From contig NZ_CP022685.1 in NCBI RefSeq assembly GCF_002556545.1, positions 9,547,875 to 9,611,874 on the forward strand: DNA of 64,000 nt, written 5' to 3'. This DNA comes from Streptomyces formicae. GTDB taxonomy: Bacteria; Actinomycetota; Actinomycetes; Streptomycetales; Streptomycetaceae. The notes under the pieces are model-generated. The model saw only the letters and a list, made by a program, of their open reading frames with translations, made no database searches and was not told where the DNA came from. This document shows positions 1-8,283 of this stretch, in pieces. The translations under genes and the position numbers were made by a program. How positions within the stretch are numbered: position 1 is the first letter of the stretch; each line of letters begins with the position of its first letter.

Positions 1-1243
1 CCACGACGCGGATGAGCTTGCCCGAGCGTGCGTTGACGGCCAGTTCGCCGTGGCGCACCCACTCCACCGACAGCGGGTGGATGTGCCCGGCGCCGACCGC
101 GTCGGCGAACGAGGGCCGGTCGGCCAGGAGTTGCTTGCGCATCGTGTCGGCGAGGTCGCGGAGCCCGGCCGGGTCCCCGTCGCTCGCCAGGCGCAGCCGC
201 AGGGCGTCCCGCCCCTCCCAGTGGCGCACCACCAGCTGCACGCCGGTCACCCGCCCCGCGACGTCGGCGGCTCGGACGAGGTCCTGCACGTCCTGGGTGT
301 AGAGGGAGACGGGCCCGACACGGACGCCCTCCTGGGAACGGCCCAGGATGCGGAAGTGCCCGGGACCGGCGCCGGTCCACTCGGCCCGGTCGCCCGCCGG
401 ATAGCGCAGTACGGGCATCAGCCGTCGCCGCAGGTCAGTGACCACGACCTTGCCCGGCACCCCGGCCTCGGTGATCGGCTCGCCGCTCTCCTCGTCGAGG
501 ATCTCCACCACGGTGTACGGCGTGAAGGCGCGGTGCACGCGTGGGTCGGACCCCGGCACGGCGCAGCCCAGCAGCCCCGCGTCGACGCTGGCGTAACCCA
601 CCGAGCGGGGGCGGGCGTTGGGGAACGCGCGGGCGAGCAGCGGCTCTTGATCCCGGTAGAGGCTCTCCCCGCCGAACAGGAGCAGCTCTACGAGCGGAAG
701 CTGCCGCCCGGCGGCGACGAGGTGGTCGGCCAGGGCGCACAGCGTGGTCGGGGTCCCGGCGACCACCTCCACGTCGAACTCCTCCAGGGTGCGCACCGTC
801 GACTCCAGGGGCGCGGCGCCGCCGATCGGCAGGCGCACGTTGGAGACGGGGGAGCGGTGCAGGGAGTCGAGGATGAAGGTGAAGCTGGCGTACAGCTCTC
901 CGGCGTAGAACAGGTCCGCGACCCGGTGCCCGGGGCGCAGCCCGGATTCGAGGAGCCCGGCGCCGAAAGCGCCGGTGAACTCCCGCCATTCCTCACGGGT
1001 GTAGAAGGAGAACTTCGGGGAGCCGGTCGTGCCGCCGCTCTTGAAGACGACGGCCTCGTCCAGCGGACCGGTCAGAAGCCGATTGTCGCGCGGCGTGTTG
1101 GCCCGCCAGAACTCGGCCTGGGGAACGACCGGGAGTTGTGTGAGTTCGGTTACACGATCCGGGACTTCGGCATAGAGTTCGGCGTAGAAAGGGGACTGGC
1201 TGCGGACGAAACGTATGAGTTCCGTTAATGGTTGAACGGGCAT
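1..1243 (-). CDS. PaaK-like adenylate-forming enzyme (phenylacetate-CoA ligase family), 3' end outside window
   Basis: This leftward frame runs without a stop from the ATG at 1243 to the window edge (414 codons), so only the C-terminal end is missing; PaaK relatives are a little over 400 residues. The glycine/threonine-rich phosphate loop SGGTTGSP sits at residues 69-76, with the FYAEL-type N-terminus of the family before it and an RYPAGDRA-like stretch in the C-terminal part. Such enzymes activate a carboxylic acid as acyl-AMP and pass it to CoA or a carrier; the substrate cannot be read here. AGGAA lies a few bases before the ATG. A long opposite-strand open frame is its GC-rich shadow. It lies downstream of, and separated by a hairpin from, the two-component operon. 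Family sure, substrate unknown. Confidence 0.85.
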   Translation of the reverse strand, partial: MPVQPLTELIRFVRSQSPFYAELYAEVPDRVTELTQLPVVPQAEFWRANTPRDNRLLTGPLDEAVVFKSGGTTGSPKFSFYTREEWREFTGAFGAGLLESGLRPGHRVADLFYAGELYASFTFILDSLHRSPVSNVRLPIGGAAPLESTVRTLEEFDVEVVAGTPTTLCALADHLVAAGRQLPLVELLLFGGESLYRDQEPLLARAFPNARPRSVGYASVDAGLLGCAVPGSDPRVHRAFTPYTVVEILDEESGEPITEAGVPGKVVVTDLRRRLMPVLRYPAGDRAEWTGAGPGHFRILGRSQEGVRVGPVSLYTQDVQDLVRAADVAGRVTGVQLVVRHWEGRDALRLRLASDGDPAGLRDLADTMRKQLLADRPSFADAVGAGHIHPLSVEWVRHGELAVNARSGKLIRVV

Positions 1244-1629
1244 CAATTCCTGCTTTGCGGCATACGAAGGCGGCGAAATCCCCTACGGGGGAGGTCGCCT
1301 GGGTGGTCGATGTGGCATCCGTCTACCGGGCCTGCCTGGGGCTCCCACCCTGAGCGGCCCACCGGAACTACGGAGTGCGACCACGACATTACCGCACCGC
1401 GAACGCCTTGATTTCCCGCCCAGGGGATCCTTCGTCGCGGAACCGAAATCTTCCGGCCAACGTGAGAGGGGCGCCCCGAAGCGAGGGCCAGCGACTTTCT
1501 CTGTGGCCCCGGGTTGACGACGAGTCGCTCGCGATTGGCTAATTCGGCTGGAAACTATTCGTCGCGGCGCGTGCATGCTGAATGTATGCACCCTCCGCAA
1601 GGGTGATACATATTCACTGGGCCCGATAC
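1244..1629. other. Intergenic region between the histidine kinase and the PaaK-like gene
   Basis: No convincing gene. It holds the hairpin described separately (1582-1611) on the kinase side; the remainder should carry the promoter of the PaaK-like gene, but I cannot pick out clear -35/-10 boxes. Confidence 0.5.
1582..1611 (-). terminator. Hairpin just after the histidine kinase gene
   Basis: The arms are ATGTAT plus ACCCT on one side and AGGGT plus ATACAT on the other, 11 paired bases with a small asymmetric bulge and a five-base loop. It starts about 20 bases beyond the kinase stop codon in the direction of transcription and is the best candidate terminator of the operon. There is no strong U tract, which is common in Streptomyces. 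Confidence 0.5.
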
Positions 1630-2958
1630 TCAATCATTAATACGCGTGCCGTGATTCAACTCACCAATGGAATCACCGGTTGGCTCACCAGCGGGCTCAC
1701 CGGTTGCCTCGCTGATGGGGGAGTGGCCGAGTTCAAGAGTGGCGATCGCCCCTCCGTCCGGCGCGTTGGCGAAGGTCAGCCGGGCGCCGAGGACCGCGGC
1801 CTGGCCGAGTGCGATGGTCAGTCCGAGCCCGTGACCGCGTCCGCGTTCGGCGGCTTCCGTACGGAAGCGCTGCGGCCCGTGGTCAAGGATGTCGGCGGGG
1901 AAGCCGGAACCGTGGTCGCGTACGGCGATCCGGGCCCCGGTGACGCTGACCTGGACGGGGGCGGCCCCGTGCCGCTGTGCGTTGGTGATGAGGTTGGTGA
2001 CGACGCGTTCCACCCGTCGCGGGTCGGTACGCACGATGTCCGCGTCCCGGGCGCTCACTTCGTCGACGCCCCCGAGGCGTCGGACCACGTCGGTCACCAG
2101 TTCGCCCAGGGGGACCTCGTCGAGCCTGGCGTGCTCGACCCCGGCGTCGAGGCGGGAGATCTCCAGGAGGTCCTCGGTCAGGCCGCGCAGCGTGCCCACC
2201 TGCGTGCGGACCAGGTCGGCGGCCTCGTCGTGGTCGGGGAGCAGGCTCGCGGCGGTGACCAGGCCCATCAGTGGGGTGCGCAGTTCATGGGCCACGTCGG
2301 CGGTGAAGCGCCGTTCCGACTCCAGCCTCTGCTGGAGGGTGGTGGCCATGACGTCCATGGCCGTGGACATCTCGGTGATCTCGTCGCGGGCCCGGCCGCG
2401 GCGCCCGATGCGGGCGTCGAGGTCGCCGTCGGCGATCCTGCGGGCGGTGCGGGCCCCGTGCCGCAGCCGCCGGTTGATCGGCTCGGTGGCGAGCGCGGCG
2501 AGGGGGACGACGACGGCGAGGGCGGCGAGAACGGCCTTCACGATGCTGCGGTCGAGGAGCTGGAGGCCGCGCACCTCGGCGCTCATGTCCGTGCGTACGA
2601 CGAGCACCTTGTCGCCGACGGGCACGGCCGCCCACATCCAGTACCAGTTCGGTGGCTTCTCGTCGTACCAGAGGGCGTAATCACCGCTCCGGCCCAGCCC
2701 CGCGAGGTCCTGGGCCAGGGGGCCTGGCACCTCGTCCCGTGTCATGAGGTCGGCGGCCGCGGGCCTTTCGCCGGTACGGGCGTACTCCTGCTCGGCGGCG
2801 TGCAGTTGCGTGACAGCACGGTCACGTCCCGCCCGCTGCCCGTGGTCCTGCGTGGCCTGGTGGACGAGCAGACCGATGACCGTGGCGACCGCGCAACAGG
2901 CGGCCGCGGTCAGGGCGGCGATCTTCCAGCGCAGGGCGCGGGGGTTGAGGAATCCCAT
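1630..2958 (-). CDS. Sensor histidine kinase, CseC-like
   Basis: A 442-residue membrane sensor kinase. A membrane segment at residues 12-33 and another near 140-157 bracket a short extracytoplasmic sensor loop; a HAMP linker follows. The H-box VAHELRTPL puts the phosphorylated His at 224; the N-box (NLITNAQRHG), the G1 box (DHGSGFP) and the GHGLGLTIA lid complete the ATPase domain. It begins 10 bases after the response-regulator stop, so the pair is one operon. Size, topology and partner match the CseB/CseC cell-envelope stress systems of Streptomyces, although no sigE or cseA is present. Upstream neighbours act on peptidoglycan or lipid precursors, which supports an envelope role. The C-terminal tail is a run of EPTG-type repeats of no evident function. 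Confidence 0.85.
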   Translation of the reverse strand: MGFLNPRALRWKIAALTAAACCAVATVIGLLVHQATQDHGQRAGRDRAVTQLHAAEQEYARTGERPAAADLMTRDEVPGPLAQDLAGLGRSGDYALWYDEKPPNWYWMWAAVPVGDKVLVVRTDMSAEVRGLQLLDRSIVKAVLAALAVVVPLAALATEPINRRLRHGARTARRIADGDLDARIGRRGRARDEITEMSTAMDVMATTLQQRLESERRFTADVAHELRTPLMGLVTAASLLPDHDEAADLVRTQVGTLRGLTEDLLEISRLDAGVEHARLDEVPLGELVTDVVRRLGGVDEVSARDADIVRTDPRRVERVVTNLITNAQRHGAAPVQVSVTGARIAVRDHGSGFPADILDHGPQRFRTEAAERGRGHGLGLTIALGQAAVLGARLTFANAPDGGAIATLELGHSPISEATGEPAGEPTGDSIGELNHGTRIND

Positions 2959-2968
2959 GGCCGCCGTC

Positions 2969-3724
2969 TCAGGACCGGTCGAGTTTGTAGCCGAAGCCGC
3001 GGACGGTCCTGATGCGGTCGGCGCCGATCTTCTTGCGCAGCCGCACCACGCACAGGTCGACGACGCGGGTGTCGCCCTCCCAGCCGTAGTCCCAGACCTC
3101 GCGCAGCAGACGACGCCGGTCGAGCACGATGCCGGGATGCTCGGCGAACGCCAGGAGCAGCCTCAGCTCGGTGGGGGTGAGGGGGACGGTCGCCCCGGCC
3201 CGGCTCACGGTCAGCCCGCGCAGGTCGATGGCCAGGTCACCGAAGACGAGCGGCCCCTCTTCGGAACCGCTGTCGGCGTCGGAGCCGGGACGGGGACCGG
3301 GACCCGGTTCGGCCGCGGCCTCGGCGGCCCCCGGGTGGAACGTGGCCCGGCGCAGCAGCACCCGGATACGGGCGACCATGACGCCGATGTCGACGGGCTT
3401 GACGACATAGTCGTCGGCCCCGGCCTCGAGACCAGACACGACGTCGAGGGCGTCGCCGCGGGCGGACATCATCAAGATGGGTACGAGGCTCTCGTCACGG
3501 ATGCGTCGGCACAGGCCGATGCCGTCGAGGCCCGGCAGCATGACGTCCAGGATGAGCAGATCGTGCTGTCCGGCACGGAACGCCTCAAGACCGCCGAGAC
3601 CGTCCTCGGCGACCGAGACGACGTACCCGTAGCGCTCGAGAGCCAGTTGGACGGCGCGTCGGATGACCGCGTCGTCTTCGACCACGAGCACGCTGACCGT
3701 GCTCGGGACGGGGGATTCGGACAA
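2969..3724 (-). CDS. OmpR-family response regulator, CseB-like
   Basis: The receiver domain has the acidic pair at residues 17-18, the phosphoacceptor Asp60 (LLILDVMLP) and the conserved Lys109 (YVVKP). The C-terminal winged helix (residues about 155-250) carries the PLTPTELRLL and TVRGFGYKL signatures of OmpR/PhoB DNA-binding domains. A Pro/Gly-rich linker of about 25 residues is longer than usual. The reading frame opens with TTG at 3724, preceded by GGAAGG at suitable spacing; no ATG or GTG fits better. It should control the genes around it in response to the kinase. CseB-like by architecture and partner; orthology is not proven. Confidence 0.85.
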   Translation of the reverse strand: MSESPVPSTVSVLVVEDDAVIRRAVQLALERYGYVVSVAEDGLGGLEAFRAGQHDLLILDVMLPGLDGIGLCRRIRDESLVPILMMSARGDALDVVSGLEAGADDYVVKPVDIGVMVARIRVLLRRATFHPGAAEAAAEPGPGPRPGSDADSGSEEGPLVFGDLAIDLRGLTVSRAGATVPLTPTELRLLLAFAEHPGIVLDRRRLLREVWDYGWEGDTRVVDLCVVRLRKKIGADRIRTVRGFGYKLDRS

Positions 3725-3860
3725 GGACTTACCTTCCCAAAACGTTCCTGCCGACTGATGATCGAATCGTAGCTACGTCGCGGTCCGCCCCTCGGCAGGC
3801 CGCGTGCTCCGTAAGGGCGGCGTGCGGAGCGGCGAGGCGGTGTCCGGATGGGCGGCGGCG
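3725..3860. promoter_or_regulatory. Gap between the VanJ-like gene and the response regulator
   Basis: A 136-base gap between two leftward genes, where the rest of the block overlaps or nearly touches. It includes a weak dyad (GCTCCG and CGGAGC, 13-base loop) at about 3807-3831. It may end the carboxypeptidase-VanJ transcript and start the two-component transcript, so the four genes could be two transcription units. Confidence 0.35.
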
Positions 3861-4910
3861 TCACAGACGCAGGGAGGCCGCGACCGGAAGGTGATCACTG
3901 CCGGTGGCGGGCAGGGTCCACGACGAAACCGGAGTGACCCCCTTGACCATGATCTGATCGAGGCGGACCACAGGGAACGCGGCGGGCCACGTGAAGCCGA
4001 ACCCGGCACCCGCCTCCCGCTGCGCCGAACGCAGCTGGCGGGTCAGCGGGGCCAGCGCGGAGTCCTCGGCCGCCCCGTTGAAATCGCCGACCACGACGAC
4101 CCGGTCGAGCCGCTCGGCCCGCAAGGCATCGGCCAGCTTTCCCGCCGACTCGTTGCGGCGCTCCGTGGTGAACCCGGAGCTCGGCAGGACGCGCACGGAG
4201 GCGAGGTGTGCGACGTAGAGGGCGACCTGCCCCTTCGGCGTGTCGACCGTGGCGCGCAGGGCCCGCGTCCAGGGCATGATCTCCACCGGTCGCACGGCCT
4301 TGAGCGGGTGCTTGCTCCACAGCCCGACGCCCTCGCGCACCGCGGAGTACCGGTAGATGGGCGCCAGTTCGTCCTCGTACGCCGAGACGGCGGGGCGGGA
4401 CAGTTCCTCCAGGGCCACGACGTCGGCACCCGAGGCGGCCAGCGCCCGCGCGGTCCCGCGCGGGTCGCGGTTCCCCTCGTGCACGTTGTGGCCGACCACG
4501 ACCAAGTCCCCGCCGCTGGAGCGCTTGTCGAGGAACGTGCCCGCGAACAGGGAGCACCACGTGACAGCGGGTATCAGCACAGCCACGGCCGCGAGAGCGG
4601 AGCGACGCGCCACGGCGGCCGCCAACAGCGCCACCACACTCAGCCCCATCCAGGGCAGGACGGTCTGCAACAGGCTGCCGAGGTTGCCGACGCCGTTCGG
4701 GACCTGGGTGTTGAGGGCCATGAGCAGGGTGCAGAGCACGGCGGCAGCGGCGACGAAGCGACCCCGTCGCCACATACCTGTGCGCCATGTGCGGACGCGC
4801 TCTGTGAGGACGCGCCACATACGTGTGCGCCACGGACCCGTGCGCGACATGTCGACCGGCTTCGCCGTGGGAGGGGAGTCGGTCCTGCTGATGACGGTGT
4901 TCTCACTCAT
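3861..4910 (-). CDS. VanJ-like membrane protein with endonuclease/exonuclease/phosphatase domain
   Basis: A 349-residue protein: a basic N-terminus, two or three membrane segments within residues about 48-110, then a DNase I-like fold with its hallmarks VVGHNVHEGN, ALEEL, VVVGDFNG and the C-terminal GSDHLPV His-Asp pair. VanJ of the Streptomyces van cluster has this architecture and protects against teicoplanin, probably by acting on lipid-linked precursors outside the membrane; that role is knowledge of the family, not shown here. Its ATG (4908-4910) overlaps the stop of the carboxypeptidase gene by ATGA, so the two are translationally coupled. An alternative is a general surface phosphoesterase. 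Confidence 0.8.
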   Translation of the reverse strand: MSENTVISRTDSPPTAKPVDMSRTGPWRTRMWRVLTERVRTWRTGMWRRGRFVAAAAVLCTLLMALNTQVPNGVGNLGSLLQTVLPWMGLSVVALLAAAVARRSALAAVAVLIPAVTWCSLFAGTFLDKRSSGGDLVVVGHNVHEGNRDPRGTARALAASGADVVALEELSRPAVSAYEDELAPIYRYSAVREGVGLWSKHPLKAVRPVEIMPWTRALRATVDTPKGQVALYVAHLASVRVLPSSGFTTERRNESAGKLADALRAERLDRVVVVGDFNGAAEDSALAPLTRQLRSAQREAGAGFGFTWPAAFPVVRLDQIMVKGVTPVSSWTLPATGSDHLPVAASLRL

Positions 4911-6022
4911 CGACGACCGCCCTCGTCCCCGGCGTTGCCGCCCCCGTTCGCCGCGAGGGCGGCGGGCAACCTCTCCTGAAGGGCGTCGAGGAGTCGACCG
5001 CTGCTGGCCAGGGCCGCCTGGTTTCCCTCGGTCGGGGAGGTGCCCACGCGCTGGGAGAGGACGACGCCGTACACGACATGGTGCTTCTTGCCGTCCGGTA
5101 TCTCGGCCGCCCACATCAGGTTGCCGCCCGCCGGGGTGCTCGATCCGGTCTTCAAACCGATCACACCGGGCCGTTCGAGCAGCTTGTTGGTGTTCCGCAC
5201 CGGTTCGGTCTGCCCGGGGAGCTTCGTACTGCGCAGGGCCACCGTCGCGCGCAGCGCCGGTTCCTTCATCGCCTCGCGGGCGAGTGTGAGCTGGTCGGCG
5301 GCGGTGGAGCGGGTGGTGGACTCGAAACCGCTGGCACCGGTGTACGTGGTGTCGGCCATTCCGAGCCGGGTTGCCGCGGCGTTCATCTTCGCCGTGAACT
5401 TCTTCTGGCTGCCCGAGTCCCAACGGGCCAGCAGCCGGGCGACATTGTTGCCGGACGGCAGGAGCATCAGCTCGAGCAGCTTGCGCTGGGAGAGCATCTG
5501 CCCCTGGCGTACGGGCGCGGTGGACTCACTGAGCGAATGCGCCTCGGCCGCGGCCTGCTCGTCGACCTTGACCACCGGCCCGTCGGCGCCGTCCTTCAGC
5601 GGATGCTCTTTCAAGATGACGTACGCGGTCATCACCTTGGTGAGGCTGGCGATCGGCACGGACTGCCGTGCCCGTCTGCCCTTGGCGCCGAGGGCACCGA
5701 CGTTCTCCACCGCGATGGCCGTCTGCCCCTCCTCGGGCCACGGCAGTTCCAGCCGGTCGGCGACGGCCCGTGGCATCGAGGAGTGCTGTGCGACAGCGCT
5801 TCCCCGGCCACCCGCGCTGTCACCTTCGCCACCTTCGTCGGCGAAAGCGAGCAGGCCCCCGGCACATCCGGCGAGCAGCGCCGCGGTCAGGGCCCACGTC
5901 GTGCGGCGACGGCCCGGCGAAGGCCCTCCGAACACAGTGCGGACAGCACAGTGGGCACGTACGAACACGTCAACCGCCTCCCGAAGCCAGGTACGCGTAC
6001 ACCGGACATCGGGTACGTGCAC
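4907..6022 (-). CDS. D-alanyl-D-alanine carboxypeptidase (penicillin-binding protein, S11-type)
   Basis: The three active-site motifs are in order and at the usual spacing: S126-LTK129, S190-GN192 and K291-TG. A basic stretch and one hydrophobic segment (residues about 42-62) act as signal or anchor, followed by an acidic, low-complexity linker. It would trim the terminal D-Ala of peptidoglycan stem peptides outside the membrane. The first 20-odd residues are unusual for a signal peptide, so translation may begin at an internal GTG near residue 21. First gene of the leftward envelope block, coupled to the VanJ-like gene. Confidence 0.9.
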   Translation of the reverse strand: MHVPDVRCTRTWLREAVDVFVRAHCAVRTVFGGPSPGRRRTTWALTAALLAGCAGGLLAFADEGGEGDSAGGRGSAVAQHSSMPRAVADRLELPWPEEGQTAIAVENVGALGAKGRRARQSVPIASLTKVMTAYVILKEHPLKDGADGPVVKVDEQAAAEAHSLSESTAPVRQGQMLSQRKLLELMLLPSGNNVARLLARWDSGSQKKFTAKMNAAATRLGMADTTYTGASGFESTTRSTAADQLTLAREAMKEPALRATVALRSTKLPGQTEPVRNTNKLLERPGVIGLKTGSSTPAGGNLMWAAEIPDGKKHHVVYGVVLSQRVGTSPTEGNQAALASSGRLLDALQERLPAALAANGGGNAGDEGGRR

Positions 6023-6127
6023 AGCTTTGGGGAAGGCGGCTTCCGGGCCGTCAGGGCGAAGCTTCCGCTGTCGCGCGGTTGTGTATCAGCCGCGTATCAG
6101 CCCTTCGCCGCGTCGACGTCCGCGCAG

Positions 6128-6736
6128 TCAGCGCGCCGGCGCCGGGTTGATCCTGATCTCGGCGACCGTTCCCTCGCCGCTCAGGACCAGCGGCCCGGCG
6201 CCTTCGTGACGTACGCAGTCGAGTGGACCGAGTGTGGCCAGGTGACCTCCCGGGTCTGCGACAGTGACCCCTTCGGTGACGGCCATGACGAGGAGGATCT
6301 CGCCCGCGGCACACGCCATCGTGTCCGTCCGCGCGGCGGCGACGGAGAGGATCCGGACACGGGCCGTCGCGTGTCCCCGACGGGTCATCACATTCATGTC
6401 GCGGACCGCGCCTGCCTCCAGTCGGCAGTCCGTCGCCGCGTCGCCGGAGAAGGCGAAGGGGTCCAAGGGCGCGACCGGTTGAGGTCGCCCGTCCACGGTG
6501 AGGACCATGCCTTCGCCCTCGACCAGGGTGATCACGCGGTCGATCCCGGGGAAGGCGGAGAAGGGCCCTTGTGTGTCCACGTCCGCGACACTCACCCGCC
6601 AGTCGAACCGGTCCGCGGACTCAGCTGACGCCAAGGCCGACGGCACGACACCCGACGCGACCTCCCGGGTCACGCCGCCACCGTTCTTCCAGGGCACGCT
6701 GGGGTACTCGCTCCAGCGCAGGACATCGGTGCCCAT
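6128..6736 (-). CDS. HutD/Ves family protein
   Basis: A 202-residue cupin-like protein with the family signature VPWKNGGGVTREV at residues about 14-26 and the DWRVSVADV core. HutD proteins accompany histidine utilisation genes in some bacteria and are thought to limit pathway flux; no hut genes are visible here. It appears monocistronic. Function beyond the family is unknown. Confidence 0.85.
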   Translation of the reverse strand: MGTDVLRWSEYPSVPWKNGGGVTREVASGVVPSALASAESADRFDWRVSVADVDTQGPFSAFPGIDRVITLVEGEGMVLTVDGRPQPVAPLDPFAFSGDAATDCRLEAGAVRDMNVMTRRGHATARVRILSVAAARTDTMACAAGEILLVMAVTEGVTVADPGGHLATLGPLDCVRHEGAGPLVLSGEGTVAEIRINPAPAR

Positions 6737-6934
6737 ACAGCGCCGCCTCCCTCTTCCGTCAGTCCGTCACCGGGGTCAGCCTACGTGTGGCCAACGCGCG
6801 CGGAGCGAGGTGCGCCCCCACCGCCCCGCCCCAGGAAGAACGAGGGCGCCGGGCACGGGCAGCCCGGCCTTCCTGGTGGCGAGCGTGGCCGTCACGGTCA
6901 GGCCGCCACCGGCGCCGAGTCACCGGCGAAAGCG

Positions 6935-7108
6935 ATGGATTCCGGGGTGATCCCGTCGTCCCGCGGAAACGACGCGGAGGAAATCGCGACCACCAGCGGA
7001 CTCATCGAAGCGGCCCTGGACCCCGCACAGTTGCACGCCGCAGGGCAGGCGCTATGGCACCTATCCGCCGTACTCGAACGCGACAAGATCGGCACGCCTG
7101 CTTGCTGA
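6935..7108 (+). CDS. Possible small hypothetical protein (57 aa)
   Basis: A short frame from an ATG at 6935 encodes an acidic N-terminus and a helix-like segment (GLIEAALDPAQLHAAGQALWHL). Composition is protein-like and unlike the surrounding frames, but the start lacks a clear ribosome binding site. It may be a remnant of a longer gene. No family recognised. Confidence 0.3.
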   Translation: MDSGVIPSSRGNDAEEIATTSGLIEAALDPAQLHAAGQALWHLSAVLERDKIGTPAC

Positions 7109-7211
7109 GGGGGATTTCGGTGAGGCAGACGCGTACCGGTGTTCCGTGTGCCCGGTGTCGACCGGATCGGCCTCTTCCTCCCCACGAGTGCGGCGCACTA
7201 CCGTTCACCGC

Positions 7212-7835
7212 ATGAGTGGACGACGTAGGTGCGCCTTACCGCTCCTTGCCGTCGCTGGCACGGCAGCGCTGCTGACGGTCACGGCTTGCGGCAGTGCCGT
7301 CGACACACCGGGGCCGGTTTCACGCGAGGGCAATGCCGATTCCGCAGCATCCGCATCCGCATCCGGTGGCAAGGCCGGCCGCTTCAAAGTGAAGTGCCTT
7401 GCGATCTTTGTCGAGGGAACCCCGCCGCCCTCCGTCGAGACAGCTTGCCCCAAAGAGCCCACGAAGCCCGCGAAACCGACGCCCACCGTCACGATGACCC
7501 CGCGGTTGGATCCGACGAGGAGCTGGGGTGGCCCGACGTGCGGGCCCCGGGACGAGTGGGGTGTGACCCGCCACGGCTCGCTGCTGAAGTGCTCGCCGAA
7601 CGGAGAGGGGCACGGGGAGTGGGTCTGGCCTCCTGGCCCGGCCGAAGGCGAGCCCTGTGTCGACGAGGGGGAGTGGGTCATCCGTACTCCTGCGCGCAGC
7701 ATGGTGTGTCGCGACGGCACATGGCTGCGGAAGTCGCTGGTGACCCCCAGCGCCACGCCCACACCTTCTGAAACCCCCCGCTTGATGCCGTGCCTCGCAG
7801 CGCACGTTGACAGCCGCCACTGCGAGGATCGGTGA
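7212..7835 (+). CDS. Secreted lipoprotein, unknown function
   Basis: The 207-residue product starts with MSGRRR, a hydrophobic core and a VTAC lipobox, so Cys24 or so should be lipidated. A Ser/Ala-rich spacer and two Pro/Thr-rich stretches (TPTVTMTP and TPSATPTPSETP) frame a central cysteine-containing region with paired Cys. The frame is open upstream to 7146, but the ATG at 7212 gives a proper signal peptide. It lies 27 bases before a VOC gene in the same direction. No enzyme motif seen. Confidence 0.7.
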   Translation: MSGRRRCALPLLAVAGTAALLTVTACGSAVDTPGPVSREGNADSAASASASGGKAGRFKVKCLAIFVEGTPPPSVETACPKEPTKPAKPTPTVTMTPRLDPTRSWGGPTCGPRDEWGVTRHGSLLKCSPNGEGHGEWVWPPGPAEGEPCVDEGEWVIRTPARSMVCRDGTWLRKSLVTPSATPTPSETPRLMPCLAAHVDSRHCEDR

Positions 7836-7862
7836 CCATCAAGGACTGCAAGGGAGATGTCC

Positions 7863-8255
7863 ATGGAACTTGCCCAAGTCCGTCTTCTCATCACGGACTT
7901 CCCCAGTTGTTATCGCTTCTACCGAGATGTGCTGGGGCTGAAGCCGCAGTTCGACGCGGAGGAGGGCCCGTACGCGAAATTCACTCCCGACGGCGGCAGC
8001 GCGGGTATCGCCTTGCAGGACCGTACGCAGATGACCCAGGTACTGGGCGAACTCGCCGCTGAGCCGACCGGCTACCGCTCTCTTGTCGTCTTGAGAGTGG
8101 ACGACGTGGACCGCTACTGCGCCGAGATCACCCGGCGAGGAGCCGTCCTGGTCCATGGTCCGGCTCCCATGACGGATCGCATGCGCGTCGCGCACCTCAG
8201 GGATCCAGCGGGGAACCTCGTTGAACTCCAGCAGTGGCTTGTTCCGCGCGGCTGA
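7863..8255 (+). CDS. VOC-superfamily (glyoxalase/bleomycin-resistance-like) protein
   Basis: A single-domain VOC protein of about 130 residues with two beta-alpha-beta-beta-beta modules (LLITDFPSCYRFYRDVLGL; then VDDVDRYCAEITRRGA and the final DPAGNLVEL strand whose Glu is the usual metal ligand). The ATG at 7863 is chosen over 7857 because AGGGAG is well spaced from it and because the decayed copy at 20227 begins at the same residue. Substrate unknown. A frameshifted paralogue lies about 12 kb away. Confidence 0.85.
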   Translation: MELAQVRLLITDFPSCYRFYRDVLGLKPQFDAEEGPYAKFTPDGGSAGIALQDRTQMTQVLGELAAEPTGYRSLVVLRVDDVDRYCAEITRRGAVLVHGPAPMTDRMRVAHLRDPAGNLVELQQWLVPRG

Positions 8256-8283
8256 CCCTGTTGTTGTGCAGTGGAGGGGTTTC

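Noticed and set aside
50..1228. Long rightward open frame over the PaaK-like gene
   Set aside because: The leftward frame shows the family motifs and a ribosome binding site; the rightward frame is Gly/Val/Arg-rich and matches nothing, a usual GC-rich shadow.
1630..3724. Calling the two-component pair VanR/VanS
   Set aside because: The kinase topology and operon partners fit CseB/CseC better, and no vanHAX genes are present; the VanJ-like neighbour alone is not enough.
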